Origin: Mycolicibacterium chlorophenolicum
GTDB lineage: Bacteria > Actinomycetota > Actinomycetes > Mycobacteriales > Mycobacteriaceae
Reading direction: 5' to 3'
Length of the DNA: 64,000 bases
NCBI RefSeq assembly: GCF_001044235.1
Contig: NZ_JYNL01000030.1
Coordinates: forward strand, 110,750 to 174,749
Below, one piece after another: positions 9,769-18,934 of this stretch (the first letter of the stretch is position 1; the number at the start of each line of letters is the position of its first letter). A program made the position numbers and the translations under genes. The notes under the pieces are model-generated. The model was not told the origin of the DNA, did no database searches, and saw nothing but the letters and a program-made list of their open reading frames with translations.

Positions 9769-10257
9769 TCAGCCCAGCATCCCCGCCAACGTGAACAGCG
9801 ACTGCTGCGAGAGCTGCCAGCCGGTGGGGCTCGGACCCTGGACGAAGCTCAGCGGCATCGTGCGGGTGACGCCATTGGGCAGCGTCGCCGTGACGTTGGC
9901 CGTCGCGACGTTGCCGTTCTGGTCGACGTCGGCGACCGTCGCGGTCAGCGGGAAGTATCCCTTCTGCACCGCGCTGTTGTACTTGGTCGACACGCCGATG
10001 GATCCCAGCCGGCCCAGATCCTGCACGTAGGCCTGCTTGCCGGAGAACGAACCGCCGGAACCGAGCACGTTGACCGTCTGCGTCAGAGGGCCGGCGAGCT
10101 CAGGCGCCGGGGCCAGCGGCGCGTTGACGACGACCGGCTCCGCGGACGCCACGCCTGCACCCAGTGCAATCGAGGTCACACCCACGGCCGCGGCACCCGC
10201 GACGGCGGCTGCTGCGGTCCCAGCGGTGAGGCTGGTAAAGAGGGATTTGAGGGTCAC
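9769..10257 (-). CDS. Secreted low-molecular-weight antigen Mtb12/CFP-2-like protein
   Basis: A 162-residue secreted protein. The Sec signal peptide runs from MTLKSLFTSLTAGTAAA to the VASA|E junction near residue 39. The mature domain matches Mtb12 (Rv2376c): paired strands ending NGVTRTMPLSFVQGP and the closing GWQLSQQSLFTLAGMLG. There is no lipobox cysteine, unlike LppK. GTG 10257 was chosen because GGAAGGA lies seven bases upstream and it begins the signal peptide exactly. It is transcribed away from mpa and is followed by lppK after 22 bases, so the pair may be an operon born from a tandem duplication. Function unknown. Confidence 0.85.
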   Translation of the reverse strand: MTLKSLFTSLTAGTAAAAVAGAAAVGVTSIALGAGVASAEPVVVNAPLAPAPELAGPLTQTVNVLGSGGSFSGKQAYVQDLGRLGSIGVSTKYNSAVQKGYFPLTATVADVDQNGNVATANVTATLPNGVTRTMPLSFVQGPSPTGWQLSQQSLFTLAGMLG

Positions 10258-10404
10258 GACTGTCCTTCCGATCGGACGAACTGATGTACAGAGGCTAACA
10301 GTGTTGCTGGTGTGTCGAATTCCTACACCGCACACAATGACTGAATCGCCGGTAGCTTTGAAGTTGTTACCGCACCAACATCCGGTGTGGGAAAGGAGCT
10401 CAGC
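10258..10404. promoter_or_regulatory. Divergent intergenic region between the Mtb12-like gene and mpa
   Basis: These 147 bases hold both start regions: GGAAGGA for the minus-strand gene and GAAAGGAG for mpa. The region is less GC-rich than its surroundings. I see no convincing inverted repeat and cannot assign -35/-10 elements with confidence. Confidence 0.4.
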
Positions 10405-12246
10405 ATGAGTGAGTCCGAACGTCCCGAAGCCTCTGACGCCTTCGGGGCATCCCCCCAGAGCCGACTGTCCGCCGAGGACGCTGCCGAGCTTGAGCAGCTG
10501 CGCCGCGAAGCGGCCGTCCTGCGCGAGCAGCTCGAAAGTGCGGTGGGCCCGCAGAGTGGACTGCGCAGCGCCCGCGATGTCCATCAACTCGAGGCCCGCA
10601 TCGATTCCCTGGCGGCCCGCAACGCCAAGCTGATGGACACCCTCAAGGAGGCACGTCAGCAGTTGCTGGCGCTCCGCGAGGAGGTCGACCGGCTCGGCCA
10701 GCCGCCGAGCGGCTACGGCGTGCTGCTGTCGGTCCAGGAGGACGACACCGTCGACGTGTTCACCTCGGGCCGCAAGATGCGCCTGACGTGCTCACCGAAC
10801 ATCGACACCCAAGAGCTCAAGAAGGGTCAGACGGTCCGCCTCAACGAGGCGCTCACGGTCGTCGAGGCCGGTCACTACGAGTCGGTCGGCGAGATCAGCA
10901 CCCTGCGCGAGATCCTGTCCGACGGCCACCGGGCCCTCGTCGTCGGCCATGCCGACGAGGAGCGCATCGTCTGGCTGGCCGAGCCGCTGGTCGCGTCCGA
11001 GGACCTGCCCGACGGCTACGACGACGACGTGCTGGGCGACGACCGTCCGCGCAAGCTGCGTCCGGGCGACTCGCTGCTGGTCGACACCAAGGCCGGGTAT
11101 GCGTTCGAACGCATCCCCAAGGCCGAGGTCGAGGACCTGGTCCTCGAGGAGGTGCCCGACGTCAGCTACCACGACATCGGTGGCCTCACCCGCCAGATCG
11201 AGCAGATCCGCGATGCCGTCGAGCTGCCGTTCCTGCACAAGGAGCTCTACCGCGAGTACTCGCTGCGCCCGCCCAAAGGCGTGCTGCTCTACGGTCCGCC
11301 CGGCTGCGGCAAGACGCTCATCGCCAAGGCGGTGGCCAACTCGCTGGCCAAGAAGATGGCCGAGGTCCGCGGCGACGACGCCCGTGAGGCGAAGTCCTAC
11401 TTCCTCAACATCAAGGGCCCCGAGCTGCTGAACAAGTTCGTCGGCGAGACCGAGCGGCACATCCGGCTGATCTTCCAGCGCGCGCGGGAGAAGGCCTCCG
11501 AGGGCACGCCCGTCATCGTGTTCTTCGACGAGATGGACTCGATCTTCCGCACCCGCGGCACCGGTGTCAGCTCCGACGTGGAGACCACGGTGGTGCCGCA
11601 GCTGCTCAGCGAGATCGACGGTGTGGAGGGGCTGGAGAACGTCATCGTGATCGGCGCCTCCAACCGCGAGGACATGATCGATCCGGCGATCCTGCGGCCC
11701 GGCCGCCTGGACGTCAAGATCAAGATCGAGCGGCCGGACGCCGAGGCGGCGCAGGACATCTTCAGCAAGTACCTCACCGAGCAACTGCCGATCCACGCCG
11801 ACGACCTGTCCGAGTTCAACGGCGACCGCCGCCTGACGATCAAGGCGATGATCGAGAAGGTCGTCGAGCGGATGTACGCCGAGATCGACGACAACCGGTT
11901 CCTGGAGGTCACCTACGCCAACGGTGACAAGGAAGTCATGTACTTCAAGGACTTCAACTCCGGGGCGATGATCCAGAACGTCGTCGACCGGGCGAAGAAG
12001 AACGCGATCAAGTCCGTGCTGGAGACCGGCCAGCCCGGTCTGCGCATCCAGCACCTGCTGGACTCGATCGTCGACGAGTTCGCCGAGAACGAGGATCTGC
12101 CCAACACCACCAATCCCGATGACTGGGCCCGCATCTCGGGCAAGAAGGGCGAGCGGATCGTCTACATCCGCACGCTGGTCACCGGGAAGAGTTCGTCGGC
12201 CAGCCGGGCGATCGACACCGAGTCGAACCTGGGGCAGTACCTGTAG
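10405..12246 (+). CDS. mpa: Proteasome-associated AAA+ ATPase Mpa (ARC)
   Basis: The hexameric unfoldase that recognises pupylated proteins and threads them into the 20S proteasome. Of 613 residues, about 28-100 form the coiled coil that captures Pup, followed by OB domains and one AAA module. Walker A GPPGCGKT is at 297-304 and Walker B FFDE at 373-376, with LRPGRLD following. The C-terminus NLGQYL carries the penultimate tyrosine that docks into the proteasome alpha ring. ATG 10405 is preceded by GAAAGGAG; an in-frame GTG 18 bases upstream overlaps that ribosome site and was rejected. It corresponds to Rv2115c. Confidence 0.98.
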   Translation: MSESERPEASDAFGASPQSRLSAEDAAELEQLRREAAVLREQLESAVGPQSGLRSARDVHQLEARIDSLAARNAKLMDTLKEARQQLLALREEVDRLGQPPSGYGVLLSVQEDDTVDVFTSGRKMRLTCSPNIDTQELKKGQTVRLNEALTVVEAGHYESVGEISTLREILSDGHRALVVGHADEERIVWLAEPLVASEDLPDGYDDDVLGDDRPRKLRPGDSLLVDTKAGYAFERIPKAEVEDLVLEEVPDVSYHDIGGLTRQIEQIRDAVELPFLHKELYREYSLRPPKGVLLYGPPGCGKTLIAKAVANSLAKKMAEVRGDDAREAKSYFLNIKGPELLNKFVGETERHIRLIFQRAREKASEGTPVIVFFDEMDSIFRTRGTGVSSDVETTVVPQLLSEIDGVEGLENVIVIGASNREDMIDPAILRPGRLDVKIKIERPDAEAAQDIFSKYLTEQLPIHADDLSEFNGDRRLTIKAMIEKVVERMYAEIDDNRFLEVTYANGDKEVMYFKDFNSGAMIQNVVDRAKKNAIKSVLETGQPGLRIQHLLDSIVDEFAENEDLPNTTNPDDWARISGKKGERIVYIRTLVTGKSSSASRAIDTESNLGQYL

Positions 12247-12250
12247 CGGG

Positions 12251-12853
12251 TCAGCGCGCCAGCGAGTAGCTGTTGGTCAGGCCGTCCTGGAGCACCTGGG
12301 CGGCCTGACTGCTGGTGTCGATGCGCAGCGGCTCGGCGAGAGTGCGCGTGCGGTAGGACCATCCCTCGGGCAGCGCCAGCCGGCCGGCCAGGTGCGGCAG
12401 GTCGTCGTAGCCCAGGGCGGGGTCGACGATCTGGCTCCACGTCTGCATCACCCAGTGCGCGCCGTCCGGGTCGACGAGCTCGAAGATCGGCTCGCCCGCG
12501 TCGAACACGAACACCGCGTTGCGCGCCACCGTGTTCGGCACGTACGGGGCGGGATTCATCGACGACAGGGTGACGACGGCCTGCCGGTACATGTCCAGAC
12601 CGCCGAAGGTGGCGACCTCCCGGTCGTCGCCCATGTCCTTCTCGATGGCGTCCATCAGCCAGTAGCGCGGCCCGTTGAGCAGAGCGGCCAGCGCGCCGTG
12701 CTCCTTGGCGAGGGCTTCGGCGTCGAGCCGGCTCCACAGTTCGGGCGGACAGTCGTTGAGCGGATAGGTGTTGTAGACGGTCGCCTGCGGCCCGTCCGGT
12801 CCGGCGCTGACCAGCAGCACCTCGCCGTATCGCTTGCCCCTTAACGTCGTCAT
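12251..12853 (-). CDS. Rv2114-like conserved hypothetical protein
   Basis: A 200-residue soluble protein. Features include the N-terminal block KRYGEVLLVS...YNTYPLNDCPPELW, then RYWLMDAIEKDM, then VARNAVFVFDAGEPIFELVDPDG and HWVMQTWSQIVDP. I do not recognise a catalytic motif or a signal peptide. Its position and opposite orientation to mpa and dop match Rv2114. ATG 12853 overlaps the TGA of the upstream membrane protein (ATGA), so it is co-translated with the two membrane paralogues. Conservation beside Pup-proteasome genes suggests, but does not prove, a linked role. Some similar short actinobacterial proteins are annotated only as hypothetical. Confidence 0.75.
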   Translation of the reverse strand: MTTLRGKRYGEVLLVSAGPDGPQATVYNTYPLNDCPPELWSRLDAEALAKEHGALAALLNGPRYWLMDAIEKDMGDDREVATFGGLDMYRQAVVTLSSMNPAPYVPNTVARNAVFVFDAGEPIFELVDPDGAHWVMQTWSQIVDPALGYDDLPHLAGRLALPEGWSYRTRTLAEPLRIDTSSQAAQVLQDGLTNSYSLAR

Positions 12854-14016
12854 CGGCTCGCACTCCTCACTTCGGTGGCCAGGTACGCGTCGCGGCCGGC
12901 GAGGCTGACCGCGACATCGGCGATCAATGGCTCGAAGAACCGCTGACGGTAGAGGGGGTCGACGCTGGTGCTGACCGTGAAGTACAGCCCGGAGAGCACC
13001 GCGACGAACAGCGAGGTGTGCACCACGGTCTGAGGGACCGGCACGTGCACGCCGAACCACGTTCCCGCACACGGTGGTTCGCCGACGGCGCAGGTGGTTT
13101 CGCCGGACCACACCACCGTCACCTCGTCGGGCACCGCGATGATGCCCAACGCCAGGAAGAACGCGAACAGGCCCGTGGTGAACAACACCACCTGGATCGC
13201 CTGGGCGACCACCATCACGGCGACCACGTTGACCTGTTCGGGCAGCGACAGCGGTGTCGTCGCGCCCGGGCGGGCGCCCGCCAGCGGCGTGCCTGCCAGG
13301 AGTGCCGCCGGATCGGACTGCCGGGACCGGTCCTGGCGCAGCGCGCGGACCTCGTCGCGGATCGTCGCCACCATGAACACCAGCGCCACCAGGGCCAGGA
13401 ATCCGATGGTCTGCCAAAGTCTTTGGCGGGTCATGCGGGCCGACAGCTGCCAGAGCTCGCCGGTGAAGTACACGACCACGGTGAGCATCAGCAGCGGCAG
13501 CGCCCGGCTCATCAACGTCCCCAGCGCCCCGAGCTGCACCCACGCGAAGCGGAACGCCCACAGTGCGATCGACCCCAGCCCCAGGTAGGTCAGCCAGATC
13601 GTCAGCAGCGACACCAACAGGAACGCCGGAGCTTCGGCCAGGGCCGCCGCCGACCAGCCTGACACCACGACGGGCATCACCAGCACGAAGATCGCCATCA
13701 CGGCCAGCGCCGTCGTGCGCCGGCCCACCCGGGAGGCGGCGGTGGATCGCTGATGCAGGACCTCGAGCGCGACCGGCGCCGCGGCGAGGACCGCCGCGAT
13801 GACCGCCAGCCGCAGGACGGCCCCGTAATCCGGGTCGTCGCCGGTCCATTCGGCCAGCAGCAGCGTGGCCGCGGTCAGTGCCCCGACCCCGGCCACCGCC
13901 GGCGCCGAGCGCGCGACCAGCGCCCGGGAGCGCACCCGCCGGGTCAGCACCAGGGGCAGCCCGCGGTGCAGGAACCATTCGTGGATCGCCCGGGACGTCA
14001 CCGCCTGCCCGCTCAC
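12850..14016 (-). CDS. Polytopic membrane protein, Rv2113-like paralogue 1
   Basis: A 388-residue integral membrane protein with about eight hydrophobic segments. The N-terminal cytosolic motif [15 protein letters not shown] is shared with the next gene ([15 protein letters not shown]). Other shared features are VPLS/LSLPE(Q/R) before a helix pair, a VPVPQT/LPIPQA loop, and a C-terminal [16 protein letters not shown] element. The two proteins are clearly tandem paralogues. It overlaps both neighbours by ATGA-type junctions. Rv2113 in M. tuberculosis occupies the same place, as a single copy by recollection. No transporter or enzyme signature is recognised. Confidence 0.75.
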   Translation of the reverse strand: MSGQAVTSRAIHEWFLHRGLPLVLTRRVRSRALVARSAPAVAGVGALTAATLLLAEWTGDDPDYGAVLRLAVIAAVLAAAPVALEVLHQRSTAASRVGRRTTALAVMAIFVLVMPVVVSGWSAAALAEAPAFLLVSLLTIWLTYLGLGSIALWAFRFAWVQLGALGTLMSRALPLLMLTVVVYFTGELWQLSARMTRQRLWQTIGFLALVALVFMVATIRDEVRALRQDRSRQSDPAALLAGTPLAGARPGATTPLSLPEQVNVVAVMVVAQAIQVVLFTTGLFAFFLALGIIAVPDEVTVVWSGETTCAVGEPPCAGTWFGVHVPVPQTVVHTSLFVAVLSGLYFTVSTSVDPLYRQRFFEPLIADVAVSLAGRDAYLATEVRSASR

Positions 14017-15167
14017 GTCGCCGCCGTCGCGGTCCGGTAGCGATCCCGCGCCACCAGGGTCAGCAGCAGATCCTCGATCGACGGGTCGACGAACTGGGCG
14101 CGGTACTCCTTGTCGGTGACGGCGCGCGCCGCGAGGTACATGAACGTCAGCGCGGTCAGGAACATCGTGATCTGGATGAGCGCCTGCGGGATCGGCAGCG
14201 TCATGCCCAGGAACTGGCCGTCACCCGAGCCGCCCCGCGTCAGCGCGGCCAGCAGCTCGGGGCTGATCAGGATCAGCCCGAACACGCCGAACAGCAACCC
14301 GGTCACCACGGCCACCGTCATCACCTGGGTGATCTGCGAGAGTGCCAGCACACCAATCACATTGGCGCGTTCCGGGCGCGACAGCGGCACCCGGCGGGGC
14401 CGGTCGGGCATCGACTCGAACGGGGTGCCGACGAGCATCTGGGCGTGCTCGGGCCGCTTGGCCTCCGGAGCCAGGATGGGCCGCACCAGGCCGAGGGTGC
14501 TGGACACCAGGAACACGGCCGCGATACCGAGCATGAACAGCAGCGCCAGCCACAACCGGCCCCGGCTCACGGTCGACGCCATGGTCCACACCGGTCCGTT
14601 GAAGAACACCAGGACGGTCAGCAGCATCACCGGCAGCGCGCGCAGCAGGAGGCTGCCCACCGAGGCCAGATTCGCCAGCGTCATCCGCGCCGCCCACCCG
14701 AGCACCGAGCCGACTCCCGTTGCGGTGCACAGCAGTATCACGGCGATCACCACGCCTTCGACCACCACGTCGACGACCACCAGCGGGCTGGGACCGCCGA
14801 ACACGGTCGCCAGCGCGGCCACCGCCAGCGATCCCGCGGCCACCAGCTCGCGCAGCCGCAGATTCGTCGTCCGGGACACCAGCCAGCCGATCACCGACGC
14901 CAGCGGCAGCACCAGAACGACGATCGCGAGCACGAACCACTCGGTGCGGGTGGGGGTTCCGTCGATGTCGATGGTGTGCTTGCCCGTCACCGTGACCACC
15001 ACGATCGAAAACGCCATCATCACCGCGAACGCGGCGAGTGCGGGCGCCGACCGGGCAAAGACCCGGCGCACCAGCCTGCCCGGCCGCAGCACCGCCGGCA
15101 GGCCGCGGCACAGGAACCAGTGTTCGGCCGCCAGGCGTTGCTCGCGATCCGGGTGCTGCGTGCTCAT
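14013..15167 (-). CDS. Polytopic membrane protein, Rv2113-like paralogue 2
   Basis: A 384-residue integral membrane protein with about eight to nine predicted helices and an [19 protein letters not shown] stretch before the first helix. It shares the WFLxRGLPxVL opening, the central [12 protein letters not shown] helix and the ARDRYR ending with the downstream paralogue. It is the first gene of the three-gene opposed operon and its stop overlaps the start of the next gene. The start codon faces dop, leaving 105 bases for two divergent promoters. Function unknown. Location within the Pup-proteasome locus is the main clue. Confidence 0.75.
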   Translation of the reverse strand: MSTQHPDREQRLAAEHWFLCRGLPAVLRPGRLVRRVFARSAPALAAFAVMMAFSIVVVTVTGKHTIDIDGTPTRTEWFVLAIVVLVLPLASVIGWLVSRTTNLRLRELVAAGSLAVAALATVFGGPSPLVVVDVVVEGVVIAVILLCTATGVGSVLGWAARMTLANLASVGSLLLRALPVMLLTVLVFFNGPVWTMASTVSRGRLWLALLFMLGIAAVFLVSSTLGLVRPILAPEAKRPEHAQMLVGTPFESMPDRPRRVPLSRPERANVIGVLALSQITQVMTVAVVTGLLFGVFGLILISPELLAALTRGGSGDGQFLGMTLPIPQALIQITMFLTALTFMYLAARAVTDKEYRAQFVDPSIEDLLLTLVARDRYRTATAAT

Positions 15168-15259
15168 GATCGCCCAATCTCACCACGCTGCCGCAGGTCA
15201 TCGCCGGGATTCCGCACCGGCGTGGCACGGCCTCCTGTCATGCGGTCGGGGCGCACCTC

Positions 15260-15265
15260 TAGGCT
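15260..15265 (+). promoter_or_regulatory. -10 TAGGCT for a leaderless dop mRNA
   Basis: TAGGCT is followed by exactly seven bases and then ATG 15273. There is no Shine-Dalgarno. This supports translation of dop from the 5' end of its transcript. Confidence 0.5.
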
Positions 15266-15272
15266 GGTCGGT

Positions 15273-16781
15273 ATGCAACGGATCATCGGAACGGAGGTCG
15301 AGTACGGGATCTCCTCGCCGTCTGATCCGACGGCGAATCCGATCTTGACCTCGACACAGGCCGTGCTGGCCTACGCCGCCGCGGCGGGCCTGCAGCGGGC
15401 CAAGCGCACCCGGTGGGACTACGAGGTGGAATCCCCGTTGCGCGACGCCCGCGGCTTCGACCTGAGCCGCGCATCGGGTCCGCCCCCGGTCGTCGACGCC
15501 GACGAGGTCGGCGCGGCGAACATGATCCTCACCAACGGCGCCCGCCTCTACGTCGACCACGCCCACCCCGAGTACTCCGCGCCCGAGTGCACCGACCCGA
15601 TGGACGCGGTGATCTGGGACAAGGCCGGCGAACGGGTGATGGAGGCGGCGGCCCGGCACGTGGCCAGCGTGCCCGGCGCCGCGAAGCTGCAGCTGTACAA
15701 GAACAACGTCGACGGCAAGGGCGCGTCCTACGGGTCGCACGAGAACTACCTGATGTCGCGGCAGACGCCGTTCTCGGCCGTCATCGCCGGTCTCACCCCG
15801 TTCCTGGTGTCCCGTCAGGTCGTCACGGGGTCGGGCCGGGTCGGCATCGGCCCCTCCGGGGACGAGCCGGGCTTCCAGCTCTCCCAGCGCTCGGACTACA
15901 TCGAGGTCGAGGTCGGACTGGAGACCACGCTCAAGCGCGGCATCATCAACACCCGCGACGAGCCGCACGCCGACGCCGACAAGTACCGCCGGCTGCACGT
16001 GATCATCGGCGACGCCAACCTCGCCGAGACGTCCACCTACCTCAAGTTGGGCACCACCTCGCTGGTGCTGGACCTGATCGAGGAGGGGCCGCAGATCGGC
16101 GCCGACCTGAGCGATCTGGCGCTGGCCCGGCCGGTGCACGCGGTGCACGTGCTCTCGCGCGATCCGTCGCTGCGCGCCACCGTCGCTCTGGCCGACGGCC
16201 GCGAGCTGACCGGTCTGGCGCTGCAGCGGATCTATCTCGACCGCGTCGCGAAGCTGGTCGACAGCCGGGACCCGGATCCGCGCGCCTCCCACGTCCTCGA
16301 AACCTGGGCACACGTGCTGGATCTGCTCGAGCGCGATCCGATGGAGTGCGCGGACCTGCTCGACTGGCCGGCCAAGCTGCGTCTGCTGGAGGGTTTCCGC
16401 AACCGGGAGAACCTCAGCTGGAACGCGCCTCGGCTGCACCTGGTGGATCTGCAGTACTCCGATGTGCGGCTGGACAAGGGCCTCTACAACCGGCTGGTGG
16501 CGCGCGGCTCGATGAAGCGGCTGGTCACCGAGCAGCAGGTGCTCGACGCCGTGGACAGCCCGCCCACCGACACCCGGGCGTACTTCCGTGGGGAGTGCCT
16601 GCGGCGGTTCGGCGCCGACATCGCCGCCGCCAGCTGGGATTCGGTGATCTTCGATCTGGGCGGCGATTCGCTGGTGCGGATCCCGACACTCGAACCGCTG
16701 CGGGGCAGCAAGTCCCACGTCGGCGCCCTGCTGGACTCGGTGGACAGCGCCGCGGAGCTCGTCGAGCAACTGACGAACTGA
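15273..16781 (+). CDS. dop: Deamidase/depupylase of Pup (Dop)
   Basis: A 502-residue member of the carboxylate-amine ligase fold. It converts the C-terminal Gln of Pup to Glu and removes Pup from substrates. The opening [16 protein letters not shown] has the metal/ATP-site glutamates Glu8 and Glu10; the nucleophile-position Asp95 is in [15 protein letters not shown]. The segment of about residues 41-80, absent from PafA, is the Dop loop. [18 protein letters not shown] is shared with PafA. The stop is 94 bases before pup. It corresponds to Rv2112c. ATG 15273 is chosen from the family start and the leaderless -10. Confidence 0.97.
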   Translation: MQRIIGTEVEYGISSPSDPTANPILTSTQAVLAYAAAAGLQRAKRTRWDYEVESPLRDARGFDLSRASGPPPVVDADEVGAANMILTNGARLYVDHAHPEYSAPECTDPMDAVIWDKAGERVMEAAARHVASVPGAAKLQLYKNNVDGKGASYGSHENYLMSRQTPFSAVIAGLTPFLVSRQVVTGSGRVGIGPSGDEPGFQLSQRSDYIEVEVGLETTLKRGIINTRDEPHADADKYRRLHVIIGDANLAETSTYLKLGTTSLVLDLIEEGPQIGADLSDLALARPVHAVHVLSRDPSLRATVALADGRELTGLALQRIYLDRVAKLVDSRDPDPRASHVLETWAHVLDLLERDPMECADLLDWPAKLRLLEGFRNRENLSWNAPRLHLVDLQYSDVRLDKGLYNRLVARGSMKRLVTEQQVLDAVDSPPTDTRAYFRGECLRRFGADIAAASWDSVIFDLGGDSLVRIPTLEPLRGSKSHVGALLDSVDSAAELVEQLTN

Positions 16782-16815
16782 TCGAGCTATCCCCGGCAAT
16801 CCCACGCCTGACCGG

Positions 16816-16821
16816 TAGGGT
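16816..16821 (+). promoter_or_regulatory. Candidate -10 TAGGGT for the pup-prcB-prcA operon
   Basis: TAGGGT lies between dop and pup and would start a transcript near 16828. The leader of about 47 bases would begin with a hairpin at 16831-16852 and end with a strong AGGAGG ribosome site. No clear -35 is present. Confidence 0.35.
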
Positions 16822-16830
16822 GGAGGGACC

Positions 16831-16852
16831 GGCGGGCAGCTCTAGGCCCGCC
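16831..16852 (+). other. Hairpin in the pup leader
   Basis: GGCGGGC and GCCCGCC form a perfect 7-base stem around the loop AGCTCTAG. It lacks a T tract, so it is not a standard terminator. It may stabilise the 5' end of the pup message or end some dop transcripts. Confidence 0.4.
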
Positions 16853-16875
16853 GATCACATACGCAGGAGGCAGCG

Positions 16876-17070
16876 ATGGCTCAGGAGCAGACCAAGCGCG
16901 GCGGCGGAGGCGGCGACGATGACGACCCCACCGCCAGCACGGCCGCCGGCCAGGAGCGCCGCGAGAAGCTGACCGAGGAGACCGACGATCTGCTCGACGA
17001 GATCGATGACGTCCTCGAAGAGAACGCAGAAGACTTCGTGCGTGCGTACGTGCAGAAGGGTGGACAGTGA
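16876..17070 (+). CDS. pup: Prokaryotic ubiquitin-like protein Pup
   Basis: The 64-residue protein tag for proteasomal degradation. It is glutamine/aspartate-rich and largely disordered at the N-terminus ([11 protein letters not shown]). The helix-forming region [28 protein letters not shown] binds the Mpa coiled coil. It ends GGQ, so Dop must deamidate the final Gln to Glu before PafA can ligate it to lysines. AGGAGG lies before ATG 16876. Its TGA overlaps the GTG of prcB, as in other mycobacteria (Rv2111c). Confidence 0.98.
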   Translation: MAQEQTKRGGGGGDDDDPTASTAAGQERREKLTEETDDLLDEIDDVLEENAEDFVRAYVQKGGQ

Positions 17071-17984
17071 CCTGGCCGCATCGCGATCAGTCCTTTCCCC
17101 ACCCGTCCTCGGGAGCTTTTGACGCCTTGCCGCGGGGTCTGTCACACGGCGGAGTGAATCTGTCGTCGTTCTCGGACTTCCTGCGCCAGCAGGCGCCGCA
17201 CCTGCTCCCGGGTTCCGGTGGGCCGGTGCCGATGGGCACGCCGACCGATGCGGTTCCGCACGGCACCACGATCGTGGCGCTGAAGTTCCCCGGCGGGGTG
17301 TTGATGGCCGGTGACCGGCGGGCCACCCAGGGCAACATGATCGCCAGCCGCGATGTGCAGAAGGTGTACATCACCGACGACTACACGGTCACCGGCATCG
17401 CCGGTACGGCCGCGATCGCGGTGGAGTTCGCGCGCCTCTACGCCGTCGAGCTCGAGCACTACGAGAAGCTCGAGGGGGTGGCGCTGACGTTCCCGGGCAA
17501 GGTGAACCGGCTGGCCACCATGGTGCGCGGCAACCTCGGCGCGGCGCTGCAGGGTTTCATCGCGCTGCCGCTGCTGGCGGGTTACGACCTCGATGATCCG
17601 AATCCGGAACGGGCCGGCCGCATCGTGTCGTTCGACGCTGCCGGCGGGCACAACCTCGAGGAGGAGGGCTACCAGTCCGTCGGGTCGGGGTCGATCTTCG
17701 CGAAGTCGTCGATGAAGAAGCTGTACGCACAGGTCACCGACGCCGAGTCGGCGCTGAGGGTGGCCATCGAGGCGCTCTACGACGCCGCCGACGACGACTC
17801 CGCGACGGGCGGTCCGGACCTGGTGCGGGGCATCTTCCCGACGGCGGTGTCCATCGACGCCGACGGCGCCGTCGAGGTGACCGAGCAGCAGATCGCCGCG
17901 CTGTGCCGCGAGATCATCGAGAACCGTTCGCGGACAGACACATTCGGGCCCAATGCGGACCCGCTTCGAGGTGACGAGCTGTGA
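17067..17984 (+). CDS. prcB: 20S proteasome beta subunit PrcB
   Basis: The catalytic subunit of the 20S core. Of 305 residues the first 66 are a propeptide. Cleavage at [10 protein letters not shown] exposes Thr67 as the N-terminal nucleophile. Expected partners are conserved: Asp and Lys of the N-terminal hydrolase site in [15 protein letters not shown] and the [17 protein letters not shown] block. GTG 17067 overlaps the pup stop (GTGA), and the prcA GTG overlaps the prcB stop in the same way, so subunit ratio is set by coupled translation. It corresponds to Rv2110c. Confidence 0.98.
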   Translation: MTWPHRDQSFPHPSSGAFDALPRGLSHGGVNLSSFSDFLRQQAPHLLPGSGGPVPMGTPTDAVPHGTTIVALKFPGGVLMAGDRRATQGNMIASRDVQKVYITDDYTVTGIAGTAAIAVEFARLYAVELEHYEKLEGVALTFPGKVNRLATMVRGNLGAALQGFIALPLLAGYDLDDPNPERAGRIVSFDAAGGHNLEEEGYQSVGSGSIFAKSSMKKLYAQVTDAESALRVAIEALYDAADDDSATGGPDLVRGIFPTAVSIDADGAVEVTEQQIAALCREIIENRSRTDTFGPNADPLRGDEL

Positions 17985-18724
17985 GCTTCCCGTATTTCAT
18001 CTCGCCCGAGCAGGCGATGCGTGAGCGTTCCGAGCTCGCCCGCAAGGGCATCGCCCGCGGCCGCAGCGTGATCGCGCTGGCCTACGCCGACGGCGTGCTG
18101 TTCGTCGCGGAGAATCCGTCGCGGTCGCTGCAGAAGGTCAGCGAGCTCTACGACCGGGTCGGTTTCGCCGCGGTCGGCCGCTTCAACGAGTTCAACAACC
18201 TGCGCAGCGGCGGCATCCGGTTCGCCGACACGCAGGGTTACGCCTACTCCCGCCGCGATGTCACCGGCCGGCAGCTGGCCAACGTGTACGCCCAGACCCT
18301 GGGCACCATCTTCACCGAGCAGGCCAAGCCCTACGAAGTGGAGCTCTGCGTGGCCGAGGTGGCCCACTACGGCGAGACCAAGGCACCGGAGCTGTATCGC
18401 ATCACCTACGACGGGTCGATCGCCGACGAGCCGCACTTCGTGGTGATGGGCGGGACCACCGAGCCGATCTCGTCGGCGCTGACCGAGTCCTACACCGAGA
18501 ACCTCAGCCTGGCCGACGCCGTGGCGATCGCGGTGAAGGCGCTGGGTGCGGGTGGCAACGGCACTGAGCCGCGCACGCTGGCCCCGTCGACGCTCGAGGT
18601 CGCGGTGCTCGACGCCAACCGTCCGCGCCGCGCGTTCCGGCGGATCACCGGCGCGGCACTCGAGGCGATGCTGCCCGCCGCCGAAGCGCCGGCCGAGCCT
18701 GCCGAGCCGGAATCCAAGGACTAG
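17981..18724 (+). CDS. prcA: 20S proteasome alpha subunit PrcA
   Basis: The structural alpha ring subunit, 247 residues, that gates the proteasome and receives the Mpa C-terminus. The family opening [28 protein letters not shown] is clear, with [29 protein letters not shown] in the middle. It ends with an alanine/proline/glutamate-rich tail. It starts with GTG overlapping prcB. A long inverted repeat follows its stop, after which an unrelated catabolic island begins, whereas in M. tuberculosis further genes lead on to pafA. Confidence 0.98.
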   Translation: MSFPYFISPEQAMRERSELARKGIARGRSVIALAYADGVLFVAENPSRSLQKVSELYDRVGFAAVGRFNEFNNLRSGGIRFADTQGYAYSRRDVTGRQLANVYAQTLGTIFTEQAKPYEVELCVAEVAHYGETKAPELYRITYDGSIADEPHFVVMGGTTEPISSALTESYTENLSLADAVAIAVKALGAGGNGTEPRTLAPSTLEVAVLDANRPRRAFRRITGAALEAMLPAAEAPAEPAEPESKD

Positions 18725-18731
18725 TCCTCTT

Positions 18732-18792
18732 CGCGAACGTGCATTCCCGGTAGCCGTCGCCGCCGCGCGACGACAGGGAATGCACGTTCGCG
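18732..18792. repeat. Inverted repeat with perfect 17-bp arms downstream of prcA
   Basis: CGCGAACGTGCATTCCC at 18732-18748 is exactly complementary to GGGAATGCACGTTCGCG at 18776-18792, with a 27-base spacer that can itself pair weakly. It starts eight bases after the prcA stop. The stem is long for an intrinsic terminator and there is no T tract. It may act as a terminator or RNA 3' stabiliser, or be a dispersed palindromic element. Confidence 0.75.
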
Positions 18793-18882
18793 TCGCCGAC
18801 CCCTCTCCAGGTTTTTGCCAGCGTGTCCGTCTTGCGCGCGGTGCATCCAGGGTGGATGATTCTGTTGCATATCGCGCATCAC

Positions 18883-18899
18883 GTTGCGCAATGCGCAAC
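18883..18899. promoter_or_regulatory. Palindrome GTTGCGCA-A-TGCGCAAC, candidate IclR operator
   Basis: Perfect 8-base arms with a single central base, 36 bases before the start of the dimethylglycine oxidase gene. A related half, GTTGCATAT, lies just upstream. As the cluster ends with an IclR regulator gene, this is a reasonable operator for it; that is inference. Confidence 0.45.
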
Positions 18900-18934
18900 T
18901 ACACAACCCCGGATGACCTGAGAGCGATGGAACC

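Noticed and set aside
10387..10404. Upstream GTG giving a six-residue longer Mpa
   Set aside because: It overlaps the GAAAGGAG ribosome site; ATG 10405 fits both the spacing and the family start.
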